11,760 nt of DNA from Mannheimia indoligenes. Lineage in GTDB: Bacteria > Pseudomonadota > Gammaproteobacteria > Enterobacterales > Pasteurellaceae. Location of the stretch: the NCBI RefSeq assembly GCF_036880405.1, contig NZ_JBAJJM010000024.1, forward strand, positions 1 through 11,760. The letters are read 5' to 3'. This document shows positions 1 through 6,312 of the stretch, piece by piece. Every line of letters starts with the position of its first letter. The stretch's first letter is position 1. A program made the position numbers and the translations under genes. The notes beneath the pieces are model-generated. The model was not told the DNA's origin, searched no databases, and saw only the letters and a list, made by a program, of their open reading frames with translations.

Positions 1-620
1 CAGTAAACGGTAGTCAGTTGTACAATGTTATCCAAAACACGGGCTGGGATTTAATGGTTGATGGTAATGTTGCAGAAAACACCGGATCAACTCGAGTAGC
101 TAACAATGGTAAAGCGACTATTAAAGGTGGCAATAATATTGTTGTTTCACGCAAAGGTTCAGAAGTAACGGTTGCAACATCAATGAAACCAACGTTTGAT
201 ACAGTAACTGCTAACGAAGTGAAAGTAGGCGATGTAACTATCAATAACAACGGTATTAATGCTGGTAATAAACAGATTACTAACGTTGCAGATGGTGTGA
301 AAGATACTGATGCGGTGAATGTAAGACAGTTAAAACAAGTGAAAAACGATGTTACTAACATTAATAACAAAGTTGATAAACTTGATAAACGTGTACGTGG
401 TATCGGTGCAAGCTCAGCAGCAGCGGCTTCATTACCACAAGTTTACATTCCGGGTAAATCAATGGTCGCAGCAGCTGGTGGTACTTATAGTGGTGCTTCT
501 GCAGTGGCAGTTGGTTACTCAAGAGCAAGTGATAATGGTAAGCTTATCTTGAAACTTCAAGGTACTGCGAACAGTCAAGGAAACTTCTCCGCAGGTGCAG
601 GTGTTGGTTACCAATGGTAA
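1..620 (+). CDS. Trimeric autotransporter adhesin, C-terminal part (5' end outside window)
   Basis: This is a surface adhesin of the YadA/Hia type: three chains form one outer-membrane barrel and a projecting fibre. Reading starts in frame at base 3 with no start codon visible, so the N-terminal part lies to the left. In order one sees the end of a neck (VNGSQLY, bases 3-23), a Trp-ring-like segment beginning TGWDLMVDG, a short stalk module with VGDVTINNNGINAGNKQITN, a second neck (DTDAVNVRQLK, about 306-335), a heptad-rich coiled coil (VKNDVTNINNKVDKLDKRV), and the roughly 75-residue YadA membrane anchor (about 390-617). The protein ends in GVGYQW with a terminal aromatic residue, as expected for a Bam-assembled barrel, and stops at TAA 618-620. 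A strong terminator follows. The module order resembles the stalk of the second adhesin in this window, so the two are paralogues. Ligand unknown. The family call is firm; the full size cannot be judged. Confidence 0.95.
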   Translation, partial: VNGSQLYNVIQNTGWDLMVDGNVAENTGSTRVANNGKATIKGGNNIVVSRKGSEVTVATSMKPTFDTVTANEVKVGDVTINNNGINAGNKQITNVADGVKDTDAVNVRQLKQVKNDVTNINNKVDKLDKRVRGIGASSAAAASLPQVYIPGKSMVAAAGGTYSGASAVAVGYSRASDNGKLILKLQGTANSQGNFSAGAGVGYQW

Positions 621-652
621 TAAGATTTAGCTAATATGCTAATATAATAATT

Positions 653-688
653 AAAGCCCCTTTCTAATCAGAAAGGGGCTTTGTTTTT
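653..688 (+). terminator. Rho-independent terminator after the first adhesin gene
   Basis: A perfect 12-base stem (AAAGCCCCTTTC at 653-664 with GAAAGGGGCTTT at 671-682) encloses the 6-base loop TAATCA and is followed by GTTTTT. It lies 32 bases past the adhesin stop codon. In the other direction the stem is followed by TTTAATTATT, so it may also end panF transcription coming from the right. Confidence 0.93.
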
Positions 689-749
689 ATGCTATTAGCT
701 CTGTAGAGATGAACTGAGATTGTCGAACTATTTTTTAGAGAAGCATTGT

Positions 750-2171
750 TTATTTTCGAGATAGCTTATTACCAATAATAAACGCAACCAACCCAATTAC
801 TAGTGAAGGCACAATAGCGTGGAAGCTGAAAATAGTGATCTTAAATGTTGTCATCACAATATAACTACTTAATCCTGCCAACATTGAGCAAATTGCCCCT
901 GTGGCATTCGCTTTTTCCCAATAAAGCCCTAATACAATAACCCAAAGGAATGTGGCTTCTAAACCGCCTAAAGAGAGCAAGTTGAGCCAAATCAACATAT
1001 CGGGTGGATTAAGGGCTGCAAATACTAAAAACACCGTGAATGTGAGAGTAGTAATGGTGGAGAATAATTTAATTTTTTTCTCGTTATTAATTGCATTTGG
1101 TTTGATAGCTAAATAGAGATCTTTGATCAAGGTTGATGAAGATTGGATCAGCATTGAATCAATAGATGACATAATAGCTGCCATTGGTGCAGCTAAGAAA
1201 ATACCTGCAACCATTGGAGGAAGTACTTGCACCATTAAGGTTGGGATCACCTGATCCGGCACTTTTAGATCAGGCACAACCGCTCTACCTAACACACCAG
1301 AAAGGTGCATACCAAACATCAAAATCGCAATGACGATAGTGCCAATAATCATCGCTTTATGTAGAGCTTGGCTGTCTTTATACGCCATACTTCTCACTGC
1401 AATATGTGGTAAACCGACTAAGCCAAAGCAAACTAACACCCAAAATGAAGCCATAAAGGTGAGATCAAGTGGGCGTTCATCAATACCGTAAGGGGTAGTA
1501 AGTTGCGGATTAATTGCTTCAAGCGTATTCATCGCATTTTCTATTCCACCAGCGGCATAAATTACCCCACCGAGTAGAATAGTTGTTCCTACCATCATTA
1601 CTAAACCTTGAATGGTATCGGTTAAAACAACAGCTCTAAATCCGCCGATAAAGGTATAAAGCCCTACAGTAATAGCAAAGATAATCACGGCAGTCTGGTA
1701 AGGAATGCCGAGAGTTGTTTCAAGTAAACGCCCTGCACCAATAAATTGCACCGCCATCATTGCAAAAAAGGAGAGTAGTAAGGCGAAGCCTGCAATCCAT
1801 ACCACAAATTTATTTTGATAGCGGGCAAGCAACATATCATTAATGGTTACGCTATTATGTTTACGGGAAAGTAAGGCAAATTTTTTACCTAATACACCTA
1901 AAGAAAATAGCACGGCAGGCACTTGAATCATCGCCAGTAATACCCAGCCTAAGCCATATTTATACGCAGCACCCGGTCCGCCAATAAATGAACTTGCCCC
2001 AACGTAAGTTGCAGCAGTTGTCATTGCCAGTACAAAGCCCGACATTGAACGACCGCCGATATAATATTCGGAGATAAAACTACCACCTTGACGCTGACGA
2101 TATGCATAAAAAGCCACACCAAATACAAAAAGCAGATAGGCAATGAGCGGTAAGATCATTTCATTATTCAT
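750..2171 (-). CDS. panF: Sodium/pantothenate symporter PanF
   Basis: Inner-membrane sodium:solute symporter (SSS family) that takes up pantothenate, the precursor of coenzyme A. From the start chosen here it is 473 residues, close to E. coli PanF at about 483, and it matches from end to end: SSFIGGPGAAYKYGLGWVL (about 60-78), the family signature GGFRAVVLTDTIQG (176-189), then KVLPP-type and IFLAAPMAAIMSSI segments and the LIWLNLLSLGGLEA stretch near the C-terminus. It has many hydrophobic membrane segments throughout. An in-frame upstream start at 2216 would add 15 residues, but the ATG at 2169-2171 has a GAGGT ribosome site at good spacing and gives MNNEMILPL, which aligns with the E. coli N-terminus. 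The gene overlaps the yhdT stop by 8 bases, so the two are translationally coupled. In E. coli panF is followed by prmA; here the next gene downstream is an adhesin. Confidence 0.96.
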   Translation of the reverse strand: MNNEMILPLIAYLLFVFGVAFYAYRQRQGGSFISEYYIGGRSMSGFVLAMTTAATYVGASSFIGGPGAAYKYGLGWVLLAMIQVPAVLFSLGVLGKKFALLSRKHNSVTINDMLLARYQNKFVVWIAGFALLLSFFAMMAVQFIGAGRLLETTLGIPYQTAVIIFAITVGLYTFIGGFRAVVLTDTIQGLVMMVGTTILLGGVIYAAGGIENAMNTLEAINPQLTTPYGIDERPLDLTFMASFWVLVCFGLVGLPHIAVRSMAYKDSQALHKAMIIGTIVIAILMFGMHLSGVLGRAVVPDLKVPDQVIPTLMVQVLPPMVAGIFLAAPMAAIMSSIDSMLIQSSSTLIKDLYLAIKPNAINNEKKIKLFSTITTLTFTVFLVFAALNPPDMLIWLNLLSLGGLEATFLWVIVLGLYWEKANATGAICSMLAGLSSYIVMTTFKITIFSFHAIVPSLVIGLVAFIIGNKLSRK

Positions 2172-2394
2172 TATGTACCTCAAGATCGATATTTTTATAG
2201 ATTTTTTTAACCACAATAATTGCTATTAGAGTGAAGATAATAGGTAAAAAAATACAAGAAAGCTCAAACCAAATCGGAAAGCCGAAAATACCTCTGCCTT
2301 GTGGCGAAAAATAAGCAAAACCTATCCACCCTAAAATATAGAGTAGTGTGAGCAAGATTGCCCAGCGAGCCTCTCTGGCTAATTGTTGATACAT
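2164..2394 (-). CDS. yhdT: YhdT family (DUF997) small membrane protein
   Basis: A 76-residue inner-membrane protein of unknown biochemical role, in the family of E. coli YhdT, which also sits directly before panF. Conserved marks are EARWAILLTLLYILGW near the N-terminus (about 8-23), GFPIWFELSCI (about 38-48), and the C-terminal KKIYKNIDLE. Two hydrophobic segments are evident, at about 13-29 and 42-63. The ATG at 2394 has an AAGGAG ribosome site at 2400-2405. The stop codon lies inside the panF start region, giving an 8-base overlap. The fixed pairing with panF suggests a role connected with PanF, perhaps as a small partner, but that is inference from gene order only. Confidence 0.92.
   Translation of the reverse strand: MYQQLAREARWAILLTLLYILGWIGFAYFSPQGRGIFGFPIWFELSCIFLPIIFTLIAIIVVKKIYKNIDLEVHNE
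2177..2181 (-). promoter_or_regulatory. Ribosome binding site that fixes the panF start
   Basis: On the minus strand GAGGT lies 5 bases before the ATG at 2171, inside the end of yhdT. It supports the shorter PanF start over the in-frame start at 2216. Confidence 0.75.
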
Positions 2395-2414
2395 AATTTC
2401 TCCTTAAATTCCAT

Positions 2415-2439
2415 AAAAAGAACCTCGCTGACGCGAGGT
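2415..2439 (-). terminator. Terminator-like hairpin between metJ and yhdT
   Basis: Read on the minus strand, ACCTCGC and GCGAGGT form a 7-base stem around the loop GTCA, followed directly by TCTTTTT. It starts 5 bases past the metJ stop and ends about 20 bases before the yhdT ATG. There is little room for a separate yhdT promoter after it, so it may be a partial terminator that lowers readthrough into yhdT-panF. Confidence 0.85.
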
Positions 2440-2443
2440 GGTT

Positions 2444-2761
2444 TTAATATTGCCATTCATCAGGATCAATCCCCAACTCACGCATTTTCTGCTTTGCTGC
2501 TTCAGGGATCTCATCAGCCCTATCCTTCATTAAATCGTCATCGTTTGGCAAAGGTTGCCCTGTAAAGGCGTGTAAAAAAGCCTCACATAATAATTCGCTA
2601 TTGGTAGCGTGGCGAAGGTTTTTAATTTGGCGGCGTGTGCGTTCATTGGTTAAAATTTCCAATACTTTAATTGGAATTGACACCGTTACTTTTTTCACTT
2701 GTTCGCTTTTTTTGCCGTGTTCTGCATAGGGGCTGATGTATTCACCGTTCCAGTCTGCCAT
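2444..2761 (-). CDS. metJ: Methionine regulon repressor MetJ
   Basis: A 105-residue ribbon-helix-helix repressor that binds S-adenosylmethionine as corepressor and shuts down methionine synthesis and uptake genes by binding tandem met boxes. It has the same length as E. coli MetJ and is nearly identical over GEYISPYAEHGKKSEQVKK (6-24) and LRHATNSELLCEAFLHAFTG (49-68). The DNA-contacting beta strand is KKVTVSIP (23-30), with the lysine and threonine that read met-box bases in E. coli MetJ both present (K24 and T26 counting Met1). Helix A is about 30-45 and helix B about 53-67. The ATG at 2761 has an AAGGAG ribosome site. The upstream region holds met boxes over its promoter. In E. coli metJ is divergent from metB; here it is divergent from mlaA, with yhdT-panF downstream on the same strand. 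Confidence 0.98.
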   Translation of the reverse strand: MADWNGEYISPYAEHGKKSEQVKKVTVSIPIKVLEILTNERTRRQIKNLRHATNSELLCEAFLHAFTGQPLPNDDDLMKDRADEIPEAAKQKMRELGIDPDEWQY

Positions 2762-2786
2762 TTAATACTCCTTATGATTTGTTCGT

Positions 2787-2815
2787 ATTGTAATCAAAAG
2801 CGAGGCATATAACAA
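2787..2815 (-). promoter_or_regulatory. Probable metJ promoter
   Basis: On the minus strand TTGTTA (2810-2815) and TACAAT (2787-2792, 5 of 6 to consensus) are 17 bases apart. Transcription would start near 2780, giving a short leader that contains the AAGGAG ribosome site. The leftmost met box overlaps the -35 element. Confidence 0.6.
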
Positions 2816-2834
2816 TCTAGACGTCTGGATTTCT
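2811..2834. promoter_or_regulatory. Tandem met boxes (MetJ operator)
   Basis: Bases 2819-2826 are AGACGTCT, a perfect match to the 8-base met-box consensus. The adjoining 8-mers are weaker: AACAATCT (2811-2818, 4 of 8) and GGATTTCT (2827-2834, 5 of 8). Contiguous 8-base spacing is what MetJ dimers need to bind side by side. The array overlaps the -35 of the proposed metJ promoter, so it most likely gives autorepression. It also lies about 25 bases upstream of the mlaA -35, so an effect on mlaA is possible but less likely. Confidence 0.8.
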
Positions 2835-2859
2835 AAAGGAAATCGTATTTTATTTTGTA

Positions 2860-2887
2860 TTGTATTTTTAATGAACTCCGTTAAAAT
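2860..2887 (+). promoter_or_regulatory. Possible mlaA promoter
   Basis: TTGTAT (2860-2865) and TAAAAT (2882-2887, 5 of 6 to consensus) are separated by 16 bases. Transcription would begin near 2894, leaving a leader of about 24 bases with the AAAGG ribosome site. The region is AT-rich, so chance matches are likely; support is moderate. Confidence 0.5.
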
Positions 2888-2917
2888 GACCTCAATTTAT
2901 TCCTAAAAGGTAAACTT

Positions 2918-3673
2918 ATGAAATTATCATCATTAAAACAACTTTTTGTTGTACTCGGCGTTGCGGTTTTAACCGCTTGTTCTTCAAGCATTAATCCTGA
3001 AACAGGTGTGCGTGATGACCCATTAGAGGGCTTCAACCGTGCAATGTGGAAAGTAAACTACGATTATTTAGATCCTTATGTGTTAAAACCTGTTGCAAAA
3101 GGCTGGAAAGACTACGTGCCAAGCCCAGTGAAAACAGGTTTAGTGAATGTAGCAAATAACCTTGATGAACCTGTCAGTTTTGTTAATCGACTATTAGAAG
3201 GTGAGGGCAAGAAAGCAATGGTTCACTTCAACCGCTTCTGGATCAACAGTATCTTCGGCTTAGGCGGTTTAATTGACTGGGCGAGCTTAGATGACGGCTT
3301 ACGTTTAAATAACGGACAGCGTAGCTTAGGCGAAAGTTTAGGGGCAAATGGCGTGCCTTCCGGCTCTTATGTTATGTTACCTGCTTATGGAGCAACAACA
3401 CCACGTCAAGGCATCGGTAGTGCGGTAGAAACGAGCTATTCCGTACTGACTTATGTAGGCACACCTTGGTCGGTTGCAAAATATGTGGTGCAGGGTATTG
3501 ATACCCGCTCTAAATTATTGGAGCAAGATGCATTGTTAAAACAAGCACAAGATCCGTATGTAACCTTCCGTGAAGCCTACTTCCAAAACTTAGAATTTAA
3601 AGTAAAAGATGGCAGTGTTGAGCAAAATCAACAAGAGCAACTGTCTGAAGAAGAATTGAAAAATATTGATTAA
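2918..3673 (+). CDS. mlaA: Outer-membrane lipid asymmetry lipoprotein MlaA (VacJ)
   Basis: MlaA sits in the inner leaflet of the outer membrane, where with a porin it removes misplaced phospholipids from the outer leaflet and hands them to MlaC and the MlaFEDB transporter. The 251-residue product has the same length as E. coli MlaA. Residues 1-20 are a lipoprotein signal peptide with lipobox LTAC, so Cys21 is the lipidated residue. Family marks follow: DPLEGFNRAMW (34-44), LDPYVLKPVAKGWKDYVP, MVHFNRFWINSIFGLGGLIDWA, and near the C-terminus DPYVTFREAYFQ. The ATG at 2918 has AAAGG at 2906-2910. No other mla gene is in the window, consistent with mlaA being unlinked from mlaFEDCB in many gammaproteobacteria. 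The lipobox codons coincide with a USS. Confidence 0.97.
   Translation: MKLSSLKQLFVVLGVAVLTACSSSINPETGVRDDPLEGFNRAMWKVNYDYLDPYVLKPVAKGWKDYVPSPVKTGLVNVANNLDEPVSFVNRLLEGEGKKAMVHFNRFWINSIFGLGGLIDWASLDDGLRLNNGQRSLGESLGANGVPSGSYVMLPAYGATTPRQGIGSAVETSYSVLTYVGTPWSVAKYVVQGIDTRSKLLEQDALLKQAQDPYVTFREAYFQNLEFKVKDGSVEQNQQEQLSEEELKNID
2971..2980 (-). other. DNA uptake signal sequence inside the mlaA lipobox
   Basis: AACCGCTTGT is the reverse complement of the USS ACAAGCGGTT. Read in the mlaA frame it supplies the Leu-Thr-Ala-Cys lipobox region. It is the only complete 9-base USS core that I found inside a coding region of this window. Confidence 0.8.
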
Positions 3674-3685
3674 TTGATTAACTAT

Positions 3686-3732
3686 ACAAGCGGTTCTTTT
3701 TTGCAAAAAATTTGTAAAAAACGACCGCTTGT
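3686..3732 (+). terminator. USS inverted pair, likely mlaA terminator
   Basis: ACAAGCGGT (3686-3694) and its complement ACCGCTTGT (3724-3732) form a 9-base outer stem. Inside, after a short mismatch, TTTTTT and AAAAAA runs can pair. It starts 12 bases after the mlaA stop and ends 14 bases before mpl. Convergent USS pairs used as terminators are a known habit of Pasteurellaceae. The T run afterwards is weak (CACTTTTAAA), so termination may be partial and mpl may depend on readthrough. Confidence 0.75.
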
Positions 3733-3746
3733 GCACTTTTAAATAG

Positions 3747-5117
3747 ATGAAAATGAAAAAACATATCCACATTTTAGGTATTTGCGGCACTTTTATGGGT
3801 GGTGTCGCAATGATCGCTCGTGAACTTGGTTATAAAGTTACAGGGTCAGACACCAATGTTTACCCGCCGATGAGTACCTTTTTAGAATCTCACGGCATTG
3901 AAATTATCCCGAATTACGATGTAGCCCAATTGCAGCCGGCTCCTGATTTGGTGGTAATCGGAAATGCGATGAGTCGTGGTAATCCGTGCGTCGAATATGT
4001 GTTGGATAACCAACTGAATTACACCTCCGGACCACAATGGTTACACGATCATTTATTAAAAGATAAATGGGTGCTTGCTGTTTCCGGCACGCACGGCAAA
4101 ACCACTACAACAGGAATGTTGGCGTGGATTTTAGACCAAAACGGCATTGATACAGGCTTTTTAATCGGCGGAGTGGCGGGCAATTTCGGCATTTCTGCCC
4201 GTGCAGGCAATAGCAAATTCTTTGTAATTGAAGCGGACGAATACGATTCCGCCTTCTTCGATAAACGATCTAAGTTTGTGCATTACACGCCGAAAACGCT
4301 GATTATCAATAATTTGGAATTTGACCACGCTGATATTTTTGATGACTTAAAAGCGATTCAACGCCAATTTCACCACTTAGTCAGAACGATGCCACAAAGC
4401 GGCTGTATTTTATCGGCAATTGCGGATAAAAACGTACAAGATACGCTCAAAATGGGCAGCTATAGCCAATTACAATTTATTGGCGAACAAAATGAATGGT
4501 TTGCTAAGCCATTGAATGCCGATTGTTCACAATTTGAAGTGTTTCATTTAGGTGATAAAAAAGGCGAAGTACATTGGTCGGTTATCGGCAAACACAATAT
4601 GCACAATGCTCTAATGGCAATTGCAGCCGCTCATCACGCAGGTGTTGAGGTTGAAAAGGCGTGTAACGCATTAGGCTCATTTATTAACGCTAACCGCCGC
4701 TTGGAAGTCAAAGGCGAAGTAAACGGCATTACCGTTTATGATGACTTCGCCCACCACCCAACGGCGATTGAAGCTACCATTGATGCCTTACGTGGCAAAG
4801 TCGGGCAGAACCAACGTATTTTAGCGGTACTAGAGCCGCGTTCTAATACAATGAAAATGGGCGTGCATAAAGATGAAATTGCCCCAAGCCTACACGATGC
4901 TCAAGCGGTATTTGTTTATCAGCCCGATATTATTGCGTGGAGTGTGAGTGAGATTACCAATGCGTTATCACAACCAGCCTATTGGTCAGCAAATATTGAT
5001 GATTTAGTGGAACGAGTTGCTAACGAAGCCAAACCAAGCGATCATATTTTAGTGATGAGCAACGGAGCTTTTGGCGGCATTCATCAAAAACTCCTTGCCA
5101 AATTAGCGGATAAATAA
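3747..5117 (+). CDS. mpl: UDP-N-acetylmuramate:L-alanyl-gamma-D-glutamyl-meso-diaminopimelate ligase Mpl
   Basis: Cytoplasmic Mur-ligase-family enzyme of murein recycling. It joins the tripeptide L-Ala-gamma-D-Glu-meso-Dap, released from old wall, to UDP-N-acetylmuramate using ATP, so it bypasses MurC, MurD and MurE. The 456-residue product matches E. coli Mpl throughout: HILGICGTFMGGVAMIAREL (8-27), SGPQWLHDH, the ATP P-loop GTHGKTTT (114-121), EADEYDSAFFDKRSKFVHY (162-180), NNLEFDHADIFDDL (188-201), then HNMHN, NGITVYDDFAHHPTAI and VLEPRSNTMKMG in the third domain. It ends MSNGAFGGIHQKLL near the C-terminus. ATG 3747 and the in-frame ATG 3753 are both possible; the second gives a start closer to E. 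coli (MKKHIHILG), and neither has a strong ribosome site. No separate promoter is evident in the 14 bases after the preceding USS dyad. Confidence 0.97.
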   Translation: MKMKKHIHILGICGTFMGGVAMIARELGYKVTGSDTNVYPPMSTFLESHGIEIIPNYDVAQLQPAPDLVVIGNAMSRGNPCVEYVLDNQLNYTSGPQWLHDHLLKDKWVLAVSGTHGKTTTTGMLAWILDQNGIDTGFLIGGVAGNFGISARAGNSKFFVIEADEYDSAFFDKRSKFVHYTPKTLIINNLEFDHADIFDDLKAIQRQFHHLVRTMPQSGCILSAIADKNVQDTLKMGSYSQLQFIGEQNEWFAKPLNADCSQFEVFHLGDKKGEVHWSVIGKHNMHNALMAIAAAHHAGVEVEKACNALGSFINANRRLEVKGEVNGITVYDDFAHHPTAIEATIDALRGKVGQNQRILAVLEPRSNTMKMGVHKDEIAPSLHDAQAVFVYQPDIIAWSVSEITNALSQPAYWSANIDDLVERVANEAKPSDHILVMSNGAFGGIHQKLLAKLADK

Positions 5118-5123
5118 CCTTTT

Positions 5124-5160
5124 ACAAGCGGTAAATTTTTCACAAAATTTTACCGCTTGT
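5124..5160 (+). terminator. USS hairpin after mpl (left copy of a 37-base repeat)
   Basis: ACAAGCGGTAAA (5124-5135) pairs perfectly with TTTACCGCTTGT (5149-5160), and the AT-rich middle can extend the stem. It begins 7 bases after the mpl stop, so it likely ends mpl transcription. The whole 37-base element recurs without a change at 6272-6308, on the other side of the rhuM gene. Confidence 0.8.
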
Positions 5161-5278
5161 TTGTATAACTCCTCTATTTTTGTGATCTGCATCGAAAAAA
5201 TCAAAATCATTTCTGGATATTTATACATATTTTATTGAAAATAACAGCTAATATTTCCAGCAATAAGCAGAATAAAAT
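5161..5278. other. AT-rich rhuM leader region without a clear promoter
   Basis: This 118-base stretch separates the mpl USS hairpin from the rhuM ATG. It is strongly AT-rich. I see no convincing pair of -35 and -10 elements with normal spacing, and only a weak ribosome site (AGCAGAA) before the ATG. It presumably holds the rhuM promoter. Confidence 0.4.
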
Positions 5279-6268
5279 ATGAACGATTTAATTATTTATA
5301 ATACTGAAGATGGTAAAAGCAATGTAGCCTTGTTAGTGGTTGAAAATGAGGCTTGGCTAACACAAAGTCAGCTCGCAGAACTTTTTGACACCTCTGTTCA
5401 AAATATAGCCGAGCATATTAAAAATATATTAAAAGACAATGAGTTAGATGAAAATTCAGTTATCAAGGATTATTTGATAACTGCCCAAGATGGTAAAAAT
5501 TATCAAGTAAAACACTACTCATTGGCAATGATTTTAGCAATAGGTTTTCGTGTGCGTAGCCCAAGAGGGGTGCAATTTAGAAAATGGGCGAATACCACAT
5601 TACGCTCTTATCTGGATAAAGGCTTTTTGGTGGATACTGAACGGCTAAAAAATCCTCAAGGACGGTTAGATTATTTTGATGAATTGCTCGAGCAAATTCG
5701 GGAAATTCGAGCCAGTGAGTTGCGTTTTTATCAAAAAGTACGAGAGCTATTTAAGCTATCTAGCGATTACGATAAAACAGATAAAAATACGCAAATGTTC
5801 TTTGCAGAAACGCAAAATAAGCTGATTTACGCAATTACTAAACAAACGGCAGCCGAACTTATTTGCCAACGAGCTGATGCAACAAAAGCTAATATGGGTT
5901 TAACCGGTTGGAAAGGTAAAATTGTACGCAAAGGGGATATTATTACCGCTAAAAATTACTTAAATAATGACGAATTAGATTCTTTAAATCGTATAGTGAT
6001 GATTTTCCTTGAGAGTGCAGAATTAAGAGTGAAAAATAATCAAGATTTAACACTAGGTTTTTGGCGAAGAAATGTAGATATGTTGATTGAGTTTAACGGT
6101 TTTCCTGTGTTAGAAAATGGTGGAACGATTACGCATAAACAAATGGAAAGCTTTGCTAGAGAACAATATGAAAAATTTGATACTCAGCGTAAATATCTAA
6201 AACAGCAGGAAGCGGAGCTTGAAGATCTCAAAGAACTAGAACAGTTAGAAAAAGGATTAAAACAGTAA
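5279..6268 (+). CDS. RhuM-family protein (function unknown)
   Basis: A 329-residue protein of the RhuM family, named after a gene on a Salmonella pathogenicity island. The family is widespread in accessory regions and its biochemical role is not established. Family marks are AWLTQSQLAELFDTSVQNI (about 25-43), an N-terminal segment that reads like a DNA-binding or antirepressor-like fold; VRSPRGVQFRKWAN (about 92-105) and LRSYLDKGF; RLDYFDELLEQIREIRASE and RFYQKVRELF in the middle; QNKLIYAITKQTAAELI; and ADATKANMGLTGWKG (about 200-214). The C-terminus (from about 300) is rich in Lys, Glu, Gln and Leu and looks like a charged helix or coiled coil. The length is normal for the family and the frame is intact. 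The gene is visibly more AT-rich than mpl and mlaA, has no operon partner, and is bracketed by two identical USS hairpins, all of which suggests acquisition. Family call firm; function unknown. Confidence 0.9.
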   Translation: MNDLIIYNTEDGKSNVALLVVENEAWLTQSQLAELFDTSVQNIAEHIKNILKDNELDENSVIKDYLITAQDGKNYQVKHYSLAMILAIGFRVRSPRGVQFRKWANTTLRSYLDKGFLVDTERLKNPQGRLDYFDELLEQIREIRASELRFYQKVRELFKLSSDYDKTDKNTQMFFAETQNKLIYAITKQTAAELICQRADATKANMGLTGWKGKIVRKGDIITAKNYLNNDELDSLNRIVMIFLESAELRVKNNQDLTLGFWRRNVDMLIEFNGFPVLENGGTITHKQMESFAREQYEKFDTQRKYLKQQEAELEDLKELEQLEKGLKQ

Positions 6269-6271
6269 AAT

Positions 6272-6308
6272 ACAAGCGGTAAATTTTTCACAAAATTTTA
6301 CCGCTTGT
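6272..6308 (+). terminator. USS hairpin after rhuM (right copy of a 37-base repeat)
   Basis: This element is identical base for base to 5124-5160, with the 12-base stem ACAAGCGGTAAA / TTTACCGCTTGT. It starts 3 bases after the rhuM stop and probably acts as its terminator. The two copies are 1148 bases apart as direct repeats and enclose the rhuM leader and gene. Confidence 0.8.
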
Positions 6309-6312
6309 AACC

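Noticed and set aside
2172..2216. Longer PanF start at 2216
   Set aside because: It would overlap yhdT by 53 bases and add residues (MWLKKSIKISILRYI) not found in E. coli PanF. The ATG at 2171 has a proper ribosome site.
2383..2565. 60-codon plus-strand frame opposite metJ
   Set aside because: It lies over the metJ end and the terminator hairpin, has no recognisable features, and is a shadow of metJ.
3590..3790. 66-codon minus-strand frame over the mlaA-mpl junction
   Set aside because: It is antisense to the end of mlaA and the start of mpl and runs through the USS dyad; the Phe/Leu/Ile-rich product reflects the A-rich plus strand.
5124..6308. Insertion sequence or integrative element carrying rhuM
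   Set aside because: There is no transposase, integrase or target-site duplication. The flanking repeats are USS hairpins that occur as ordinary terminators in this family, so a mobile element is not supported.
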